A stretch of 6,557 bases of DNA from the NCBI GenBank assembly GCA_964397525.1, contig CAYNIY010000074.1:1-6557 (forward strand), read 5' to 3'. Shown here piece by piece: positions 1 to 4,078 of the stretch. Within the stretch, counting starts at the first letter, position 1. The number at the start of each line of letters is the position of its first letter. The stretch comes from Syntrophopropionicum sp964397525 (GTDB taxonomy: Bacteria; Bacillota; Desulfotomaculia; Desulfotomaculales; Pelotomaculaceae). Position numbers and translations under genes: made by a program. Below the pieces are notes generated by a model. The model worked only from the letters and a program-made list of their open reading frames with translations, was not told where the DNA came from and did not search any database.

Positions 1-29
1 TTTTTCAGGATAATATCATACATGCGCAT
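1..29 (-). CDS. deoA: Pyrimidine-nucleoside phosphorylase, first nine codons (partial)
   Basis: Reading leftward from an ATG at 29-27, the frame gives MRMYDIILK and runs open off the window edge. This matches the highly conserved N-terminus of thymidine/pyrimidine-nucleoside phosphorylases, which begin MRMYD(I/L)I.KK followed by RDG. Those enzymes split thymidine or uridine with phosphate to a free base and (deoxy)ribose-1-phosphate in the cytoplasm. A purine-rich ribosome site (AAAGGAAG) stands 8 nt before the ATG. The upstream gene on the same strand is deoB, whose product converts (deoxy)ribose-1-phosphate to the 5-phosphate, so the two enzymes act in sequence. Only nine codons are visible, so the call depends on the N-terminal signature, the ribosome site and the context. 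An in-frame ATG at 23-21 (M3) is a less likely start. Confidence 0.72.
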
Positions 30-37
30 ATCATCAT

Positions 38-45
38 CTTCCTTT
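38..45 (-). promoter_or_regulatory. Ribosome binding site of deoA
   Basis: On the minus strand AAAGGAAG lies 8 nt before the ATG at 29-27, a normal Shine-Dalgarno distance. It fixes MRMYD as the start. The site sits only 3 bp from the first GGAAGCA repeat (49-77), so the repeat cluster runs right up to the translation signal of the next gene. Confidence 0.65.
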
Positions 46-48
46 ACC

Positions 49-186
49 GGAAGCAGAGGGACGTTCTTTTTGCTTCCACTCTGAAGCAAGGGGACGTTCT
101 TTTTGCTTCCATTCTATGTGGAAGCAAGGGGACGTTCTTTTTGCTTCCATTCTATGTGGAAGCAAGGGGACGGTTCTCCTGCTTCC
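49..186 (+). repeat. Four tandem copies of the GGAAGCA/TGCTTCC element, plus orientation
   Basis: The copies lie at 49-77, 83-110, 120-148 and 158-186. Each begins (G)GAAGCA, continues with a GGGACG core, and ends TGCTTCC after a pyrimidine run. Copies 2, 3 and 4 are spaced exactly 38 bp apart, with the same linker ATTCTATGT at 111-119 and 149-157, which points to local tandem duplication. Copy 4 differs from the others in its right half (CGGTTCTCC instead of CGTTCTTTT). Transcribed from the plus strand, each copy can fold end to end as a hairpin, using several G-U pairs. The genes here are on the minus strand, where the same copies would pair less well. The cluster fills the upstream side of deoA. 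Confidence 0.9.
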
Positions 187-192
187 ACTTTG

Positions 193-310
193 GCATAAAT
201 CTCACCTGGGCATTTGTCTCATCCTGAGCATTTATCTCATCCTGGGCGGCAGCGAAGGATCTTACAACAGATTCTTCACTAGCGTTCAGAATGACCTTGA
301 AAGTATCGTT
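193..310. repeat. Composite repeat module, copy 1: degenerate 17-bp repeats plus long imperfect hairpin
   Basis: Three degenerate 16-18 bp units with consensus GCATTTRTCTCATCCTG occupy 193-244. The last unit runs into the left arm of a hairpin at 236-262 (CTCATCCTGGGCGG through AGCGAAGGATCT). The right arm, 269-295, ends TCAGAATGAC. The arms pair imperfectly over 27 bp around a 6-nt loop. A short 3' flank resembling TTGAAAGTATCGTT follows. The same module with cleaner repeats recurs at 1736-1909, so this is a mobile or duplicated unit and not random sequence. No open reading frame in it looks real. Confidence 0.85.
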
Positions 311-387
311 TTTAAGGAAGCAAGAGAACCGTCCCTCTGCTTCAAGTATCGTTTTGAAAGAAGCAAAAAGAACGTCCCTCTGCTTCC
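301..387 (-). repeat. 43-bp direct repeat carrying two inverted GGAAGCA elements
   Basis: Positions 301-343 and 344-386 are tandem copies of a 43-bp unit that starts AAGTATCGTTTT and contains the GGAAGCA element in minus orientation (316-343 and 360-387). Copy 316-343 has the CGGTTCTC variant core and copy 360-387 has the CGTTCTTTT core. The second copy ends 1 bp before the deoB stop codon (389-391). A minus-strand deoB transcript would therefore carry two hairpin-forming copies directly after its stop, where they could serve as a 3' end or terminator. That role is inferred. Confidence 0.85.
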
Positions 388-388
388 T

Positions 389-1561
389 TTATCCTTTTAA
401 CACCTGGCTCCAGAAGCTCTGTCCCACGTCAAACTGCAGGCCAAAAATCTCTGCGACCGTGGCGGCAATGTCGGCAAAACTTTCTCTTATCCCGAGGTCC
501 ACCCCTCCCTTAATATGCTTGCCGTATACCAGCAGGGGGACATATTCCCGGGAATGGTCAGTCGATTGTGTGGTGGGATCGCAGCCGTGGTCGGCGGTGA
601 TTATTAAAACATCATCATCTTTTAATGAATTCAACAATTCCGGCACCCAGCGGTCAAGATCCTCGAGGGCATCAGCATAGCCGCGGGGATTGTTGCGGTG
701 CCCGTAGAGCATGTCAAAGTCAACAAGATTGGTAAAAACAAGACCATTGATGTCTGATTTCATCAATTGTAAGGACTGCTCCATGCCTGACGTATTGCCT
801 TTGGCTGTCACAGTATTAGTTACACCCTGGCCGGCAAAAATATCTGATATCTTACCTACCCCGGTAACCAGTACACCCTGTTCAGTCAAAAAGTCCAGCA
901 GCGTCGTACCCACCGGCTTCAGAGAAAAATCATGCCTGTTCACTGTCCGGCGAAAGCTGCCCGGCTCGCCCTCGAAAGGCCTGGCGATCACCCGGCCCAC
1001 GGCGTGCTCGCCAACCAGCATTTCCCTGGCTATGGCGCAGATCCGGTACAGTTCTTCCAGCGGAATAATCCCCTCATGCGCAGCCACCTGGAAGACGCTG
1101 TCTGCTGATGTGTAAACGATGGGGTAACCTGTTTCCATGTGCTGGGCGCCAAGTTCTTCGATAATGACAGTGCCGGAAGCCGCTTTGTTGCCGAGCACTT
1201 GGCGGCCAATCTTTTCTTCGTAAGATTTTATGAAATCAGGCGGAAAACCATTGGGGTAAACCGGAAAAGGCTGTTTCAGAACAAGCCCGGTCATTTCCCA
1301 GTGGCCGGTAGTCGTGTCTTTCCCGGGTGATTTTTCAGCCATACGCCCGTATGATGCTGCCGGATTTTTTGCCGGCGGCACGCCTGCGATGGGAATGATG
1401 TTCCCGAGGCCGAGACGGCCCAGGTTGGGCATGTGCAGCCCGCCCACAGCGCGGGAAATATTACCCAGGGTGTTGCTGCCCTTGTCACCGTAATCCCCGG
1501 CATCCGGCAGCTCCCCCACTCCAACACTGTCAAGCACAAACAGGGCAACCCGTTTAATCAT
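389..1561 (-). CDS. deoB: Phosphopentomutase
   Basis: Cytoplasmic enzyme that interconverts ribose-1-phosphate or deoxyribose-1-phosphate and the 5-phosphates in nucleoside salvage. At 390 aa it has the normal length for the bacterial DeoB family of the alkaline-phosphatase superfamily. The N-terminus MIKRVALFVLDSVGVGELPD carries the first metal-binding aspartate (D11). GKDTTTGHWEMTG (80-92) holds the threonine phosphorylated in the catalytic cycle (T85). DFDMLYGHRNN (281-291) supplies D283 and H288, ADHGCDPT (323-330) supplies D324 and H325, and TDHSREYVP (334-342) supplies H336. All expected metal ligands are present. The ATG at 1561-1559 follows GGAGG by 10 nt. xerD lies upstream on the same strand and deoA downstream. 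The xerD-deoB pair is known from Bacillus (ripX-drm). Here both neighbours are separated from deoB by repeat-rich gaps of 516 and 359 bp. Confidence 0.97.
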   Translation of the reverse strand: MIKRVALFVLDSVGVGELPDAGDYGDKGSNTLGNISRAVGGLHMPNLGRLGLGNIIPIAGVPPAKNPAASYGRMAEKSPGKDTTTGHWEMTGLVLKQPFPVYPNGFPPDFIKSYEEKIGRQVLGNKAASGTVIIEELGAQHMETGYPIVYTSADSVFQVAAHEGIIPLEELYRICAIAREMLVGEHAVGRVIARPFEGEPGSFRRTVNRHDFSLKPVGTTLLDFLTEQGVLVTGVGKISDIFAGQGVTNTVTAKGNTSGMEQSLQLMKSDINGLVFTNLVDFDMLYGHRNNPRGYADALEDLDRWVPELLNSLKDDDVLIITADHGCDPTTQSTDHSREYVPLLVYGKHIKGGVDLGIRESFADIAATVAEIFGLQFDVGQSFWSQVLKG

Positions 1562-1571
1562 AAAACTGCAA

Positions 1572-1576
1572 CCTCC
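1572..1576 (-). promoter_or_regulatory. Ribosome binding site of deoB
   Basis: GGAGG on the minus strand with a 10-nt spacer to the ATG at 1561-1559. It supports the MIKRVALF start, which also matches the usual beginning of the family. I see no convincing promoter in the 30 bp before it: a TATACA at about 1579-1584 would place the transcript start on the ribosome site itself. Confidence 0.75.
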
Positions 1577-1610
1577 AGTGTATACATTTCATGCAATCTA
1601 CGTTTAATCG

Positions 1611-1658
1611 GGGACATATCTCGACCACAAAGAAATGCTTGCGAGAGAGATGTGTCCC
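1611..1658. repeat. GGGACATATCTC inverted repeat
   Basis: GGGACATATCTC (1611-1622) and GAGATGTGTCCC (1647-1658) are 12-bp inverted arms with one mismatch, around a 24-nt centre. A half copy, GGGGACATAT, lies at 1707-1716. It resembles small non-coding palindromic repeats. Nothing in it encodes a protein. Confidence 0.7.
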
Positions 1659-1680
1659 AATATCTCTCTTCAATCATTTT

Positions 1681-1706
1681 GTGCGGATAAATCCGCACCT
1701 ACAAAT
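1681..1706. repeat. GTGCGG hairpin repeat, copy A
   Basis: GTGCGGAT (1681-1688) and ATCCGCAC (1691-1698) form a perfect 8-bp inverted repeat with AA between them, followed by the conserved flank CTACAAAT. The same flank follows the related hairpin at 1979-2004. The loop would open to 4 nt by losing the inner pair. Confidence 0.75.
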
Positions 1707-1735
1707 GGGGACATATAATGTAGTGTTATCCCGGT

Positions 1736-1837
1736 GCGTTCATGTCATCCTGGCGTTCATGTCATCCTGGCGTTCATGTCATCCTGGCGTTTATGTCATC
1801 CTGGCGTTTATGTCATCCTGGCGTTTATGTCATCCTG
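1736..1837 (+). repeat. Six perfect-length 17-bp tandem repeats
   Basis: Units start at 1736, 1753, 1770, 1787, 1804 and 1821. The first three read GCGTTCATGTCATCCTG and the last three GCGTTTATGTCATCCTG, so the array consists of two homogeneous blocks of three. The last 9 bases of each unit (GTCATCCTG) equal the outer end of the left arm of the adjoining hairpin (1829-1893). The array thus looks like repeated duplication of the end of that element. The period is not a multiple of three, and the open frame across it has no coding character. Confidence 0.95.
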
Positions 1838-1893
1838 AGCGGCAGCGAAGGATCTTACAAAAAGATAGATTCTTCGCTAGCGTTCAGAACGAC
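1829..1893. repeat. Long imperfect hairpin of the composite module, copy 2
   Basis: The left arm, 1829-1855, begins GTCATCCTGAGCGG and ends GAAGGATCT. The right arm, 1867-1893, begins AGATTCTTCGCTAG and ends CAGAACGAC. They match at 21 of 27 positions as an inverted repeat, with an 11-nt loop, and some mismatches become G-U pairs in RNA. The tandem array 1736-1837 overlaps the left arm, and a GAGTATTGTT flank follows the right arm as in copy 1. I infer it to be a small non-autonomous repeat element; there is no transposase nearby. Confidence 0.85.
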
Positions 1894-1953
1894 TTCTTGA
1901 GTATTGTTCACGCCTTAGAGCATGCGTCTTCTTTGATGTTTCCATCCCCTTGC

Positions 1954-1975
1954 AGGGTCGGTTTTAACCGACCCT
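1954..1975. repeat. Perfect 10-bp-arm palindrome, TCGG family
   Basis: AGGGTCGGTT (1954-1963) and AACCGACCCT (1966-1975) are perfect inverted arms separated by TT. No T-run follows on either strand, so it is not a conventional intrinsic terminator. Its core CGGTT/AACCG relates it to the neighbouring CGGCT/AGCCG hairpins. Confidence 0.8.
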
Positions 1976-1978
1976 ATT

Positions 1979-2004
1979 GTGCGGCTGAAGCCGCACCTAC
2001 AAAT
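1979..2004. repeat. GTGCGG hairpin repeat, copy B
   Basis: GTGCGGCT (1979-1986), GA, AGCCGCAC (1989-1996), then CTACAAAT. Compared with copy A at 1681-1706, the stem pair at the seventh position changes from A-T to C-G on both arms, so pairing is kept while the sequence varies. It lies 3 bp after the palindrome 1954-1975. Confidence 0.8.
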
Positions 2005-2023
2005 CCTTGCCGTTTCCCCTTCT

Positions 2024-2042
2024 AGGCTCGGCTTCAGCCGGC
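2024..2042. repeat. Short CGGCT/AGCCG hairpin
   Basis: CGGCT (2029-2033), TC, AGCCG (2036-2040), with AGGCT before it and GC after. It shares its core with copy B and appears to be another, less complete member of the same hairpin family, lying directly beside the GGAAGCA element at 2047-2074. Confidence 0.6.
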
Positions 2043-2046
2043 AAAA

Positions 2047-2074
2047 GGAAGCAAAAAGAACGTCCCTCTGCTTC
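2047..2074 (-). repeat. GGAAGCA element directly after xerD
   Basis: A full copy in minus orientation, differing from copy 360-387 by only one terminal base. It ends 3 bp before the xerD stop codon (2078-2080). Read on the minus strand it folds as a 12-bp hairpin with G-U pairs, followed by CCTTTTGCC, so it could end the xerD transcript. That function is inferred from position and fold only. Confidence 0.85.
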
Positions 2075-2077
2075 TGA

Positions 2078-2962
2078 TTAGGCTCGGGGGTGAGTGCGGT
2101 CATATATTTCCTTCAGTTTATTCTTGGTGAGATGGGTGTAGATCTGGGTTGTGCTTATATCAGAATGGCCCAGCATTTCCTGCACCGAGCGTATATCGGC
2201 CCCGTTCTCCAGCAGGTGAGTGGCAAACGAATGCCTGATCGTGTGCGGGCTGACCTCTTTGGTGATCCCTGCGCTTTTGGCGTATTTTCTTAATATTTTC
2301 CAAAAACCCTGCCGGGTCAGCCTCCGGCCATGCTGGTTGACAAAAAAAGCCTGGTTTTTATCCCTCATCAGCTTGGGCCTGCCGCGGTCCAGGTATTCCT
2401 GCAGGCAGCGGGCGGCTACATCACCCAGCGGCACCATGCGTTCTTTTTTGCCTTTCCCGTAACAGCGGATAAAACCGTTGTCAATATGGATATGCTCCAG
2501 GTCCAAAGAAATCAGCTCAGTAACCCTGATCCCGGTTGCGTATAGCAGCTCAAGCATGGCTTTGTCCCGTACCCCACATGGTTCACCGCTCATAGGCTGC
2601 CCCAGCAGCCGGTCTACTTCCTCCGCGTTGAGCACCCGGGGCAGTTTCTGATGCTGTTTTGGCGATTCCAGGTCCGCCGTCGGGTCTATAGGCAGCGTCC
2701 CCTCCCTGACCAGAAACCTGAAAAACATCCTCAGCGCTGCCAGGTGACGGGAAATTGTCGCCGAAGAGCGGCCTTTCATTTGCAATGTATAAAGATAAGC
2801 CAGGATCGTGTCTTTATCAGCCTGATCCAGGCTTGCCACTTTCCGCTTGCTCAGAGATTCAAGAAAATCAGCAAGATCAGCCCGATAAGAAACAAGGGTG
2901 TTTTCGGTGAGCCCCCGTTCAACGGCCAGGTGGTATAGGAATTCGTCCAGATGTATCTGCAT
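2078..2962 (-). CDS. xerD: Tyrosine recombinase XerD
   Basis: Site-specific recombinase that, with XerC, resolves chromosome dimers at dif. It is 294 aa, the usual Xer length. Residues 1-90 form the N-terminal SAM-like core-binding domain (for example LTENTLVSYRADLADF and ATISRHLAALRMFFRFL). The catalytic domain follows, with R146 (ATGIRVTEL), K170 (YGKGKKERMVPLG), H240 and R243 (SPHTIRHSFATHLL), H266 (MLGH) and the nucleophile Y275 (TTQIYTH), so all six active-site residues are present. The C-terminal tail (NKLKEIYDRTHPRA) is intact, so the repeat 3 bp downstream has not damaged it. The start at 2962 matches the family; the ribosome site is weak (GGGG, 7 nt away). XerC and XerD are hard to separate by sequence, but length, the HPRA end and adjacency to deoB favour XerD. 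It is separated from the por operon by a terminator and is probably transcribed on its own. Confidence 0.93.
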   Translation of the reverse strand: MQIHLDEFLYHLAVERGLTENTLVSYRADLADFLESLSKRKVASLDQADKDTILAYLYTLQMKGRSSATISRHLAALRMFFRFLVREGTLPIDPTADLESPKQHQKLPRVLNAEEVDRLLGQPMSGEPCGVRDKAMLELLYATGIRVTELISLDLEHIHIDNGFIRCYGKGKKERMVPLGDVAARCLQEYLDRGRPKLMRDKNQAFFVNQHGRRLTRQGFWKILRKYAKSAGITKEVSPHTIRHSFATHLLENGADIRSVQEMLGHSDISTTQIYTHLTKNKLKEIYDRTHPRA

Positions 2963-2978
2963 TTATTAACCCCGCTTT

Positions 2979-2991
2979 GATTCTTCACTAG
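2979..2991. repeat. 13-bp remnant of the composite-module right arm
   Basis: GATTCTTCACTAG is identical to 270-282, the start of the right arm in module copy 1. The sequence then diverges on both sides. It lies 17 bp upstream of the xerD start. It is either a decayed third module or a chance match; 13 bp is short, so confidence is limited. Confidence 0.45.
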
Positions 2992-3000
2992 TATATATGA

Positions 3001-3019
3001 GGATCGGATTTAGCCGACC
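3001..3019. repeat. Imperfect TCGG hairpin
   Basis: TCGGAT (3004-3009), TT, AGCCGA (3012-3017) pair with one mismatch. The core matches the TCGG palindrome at 1954-1975. As at 2024-2042, it stands directly beside a GGAAGCA element, with 3 bp between. Confidence 0.55.
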
Positions 3020-3022
3020 GAA

Positions 3023-3062
3023 GGAAGCAAAAAGAACGTCCCTCTGCTTCTCCCCTGCTTCC
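3023..3062 (-). repeat. GGAAGCA element plus 12-bp partial copy
   Basis: A full copy in minus orientation occupies 3023-3050 and is the same over 28 bp as the copy at 2047-2074. On the minus strand it is preceded by an extra element start, GGAAGCAGGGGA (3062-3051), apparently a truncated second copy. It lies between the por operon terminator and xerD. Confidence 0.85.
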
Positions 3063-3097
3063 TAATAAAAAGTAGAGCCTTTAAATAGACTCTACTT
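3063..3097 (-). terminator. Intrinsic terminator of the por operon
   Basis: On the minus strand AAGTAGAGTCT (3097-3087), a 6-nt loop, then AGGCTCTACTT (3080-3070) give an 11-bp stem with one G-U pair. The stem runs straight into a T-rich tract (TTTTTATT). It begins 10 bp after the porB stop. There is no T-run on the plus-strand side, so it acts in one direction and separates the oxidoreductase operon from xerD. Confidence 0.88.
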
Positions 3098-3107
3098 CCA
3101 CACTCTT

Positions 3108-4046
3108 TCAAATTGTAATCTTCGCCCGTTCCCGCATAAAAGCGATCTGGCGGTCGACGTCTTCCTGGATTTCGGCGATGCGCTGCGGTGCGTCAGGGCC
3201 TTTAAGCAGGCGGTTGAAGCGGCCCTGCATCTTTACGTATTCATCCACCGGGGCAGCGTCTTTTTTGCCGTCGATGATCAGCGAGCTGGGATTATTAAAG
3301 CTGATCTTGCCATTTTCCGCTTCCCATAACAGCCAGGCGCCGCACTGTACAGCCTTTCGGCTCAGCTGCACGGTTTCAGCCATATCAAACTGCCAGCCTA
3401 AATAACAGGGGGCCAGGATTTCGATATATTTCATGCCGGTGATATTTTTGGCTTTTACTACCTTGTCGTACAGGTCGCCGGGGTAAGCCACAGTGGCGGT
3501 AGCTACGTAAGGAATATTGTGCTCCAGCATCAGCAGGGGCATATTTTTCTTGGGCTGGCGCTTGCCGGTGGGTGTGGTGGTGGTGTAACTGCCGCGCGGA
3601 GTGGCGCCGCTGCGCTGCACGCCGGTGTTGCTGTAGGCTTCGTTGTTATAGCAAAAGTGAATGATATTATCGTTGCGCTCGGCTGCGGCTGAAAGCGCCT
3701 GGAACCCGATATCGTAGGTGCCGCCGTCGCCGACCCAGTTGAATACGGTGGGCAGCTCACCCTGCAGGCGGCCCTTTTCCTTCAATATTTCAACCGCCTG
3801 GGTAATACCGGAGGCCGAAGAGCCGGCGGTCGCAAAGCAAATATTAATACAGGGCCAGTTGTAGGCCAGCCTGGGTGTCATCCCCATGCTGGCTACCGCG
3901 CAGGAGGGAGTCAGCAGCATGATAGCGTTTGGGCCCAGAGCCTTGCCCACGATGCGCAGCGCCAGTGCGGACGGGCAGCCGCCACAGGCGCCATTGCCGC
4001 TTAAAACCTGCTCATTATCCGGTAGTTGTTTGATACTGGTAGTCAT
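3108..4046 (-). CDS. porB: Pyruvate/2-oxoacid:ferredoxin oxidoreductase, beta subunit
   Basis: Thiamine-diphosphate subunit of a four-subunit cytoplasmic enzyme that oxidises pyruvate (or a related 2-oxoacid) with CoA to acyl-CoA and CO2, reducing ferredoxin. It is 312 aa, typical of PorB. The ligands of the proximal [4Fe-4S] cluster are visible: C21 and C24 (ACGGCPS), C49 (TPSCAVASMG) and C214 (LAPCYLGW). The TPP/Mg motif runs from GDGGTYDIGFQAL (106-118) to the NNEAYSNTG segment (134-142), followed by the PorB signature QRSGATPRGSYTTTTPTGK. The C-terminus (MQGRFNRLLK and IQEDVDRQ) is also family-like. The start at 4046 follows GGAG by 5 nt and lies 32 bp after the porA stop, so the gene is last in the operon. 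Sequence alone does not settle pyruvate against ketoisovalerate; pyruvate is favoured by the overall resemblance to PorB. Confidence 0.93.
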   Translation of the reverse strand: MTTSIKQLPDNEQVLSGNGACGGCPSALALRIVGKALGPNAIMLLTPSCAVASMGMTPRLAYNWPCINICFATAGSSASGITQAVEILKEKGRLQGELPTVFNWVGDGGTYDIGFQALSAAAERNDNIIHFCYNNEAYSNTGVQRSGATPRGSYTTTTPTGKRQPKKNMPLLMLEHNIPYVATATVAYPGDLYDKVVKAKNITGMKYIEILAPCYLGWQFDMAETVQLSRKAVQCGAWLLWEAENGKISFNNPSSLIIDGKKDAAPVDEYVKMQGRFNRLLKGPDAPQRIAEIQEDVDRQIAFMRERAKITI

Positions 4047-4078
4047 ATCTGCTCCATTCCTTTCATGGTCTAAGCTTT

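Noticed and set aside
49..186. CRISPR-like array of four 28-29 bp repeats with 5-9 bp spacers
   Set aside because: The spacers are very short and two are identical (ATTCTATGT), the same repeats occur singly and inverted elsewhere in the window, and no cas gene is present. They are dispersed elements partly duplicated in tandem.
116..680. Plus-strand open frames at 116-400 and 291-680
   Set aside because: The first consists of repeat elements; the second mostly lies antisense to deoB. Neither has a ribosome site or recognisable protein features.
1579..1607. Promoter for deoB (TATACA with a TTAAAC 17 bp upstream, minus strand)
   Set aside because: The -35 match is poor and the predicted start would fall on the ribosome binding site, leaving no usable leader.
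1954..1975. Perfect palindrome as an intrinsic terminator or operator
   Set aside because: There is no T-run on either side and it lies over 100 bp past the xerD stop; related hairpins nearby show it belongs to a repeat family. An operator role cannot be excluded but has no support.
1591..2025. 144-codon plus-strand open frame across the tandem repeats
   Set aside because: It runs through the 17-bp array, whose period shifts frame each unit, giving low-complexity MSSWR/HPGVYVILAF peptides. It has no ribosome site and no family resemblance.
1915..2103. 62-codon minus-strand open frame overlapping the end of xerD
   Set aside because: It is composed of repeat sequence and the out-of-frame end of xerD, without a ribosome site.
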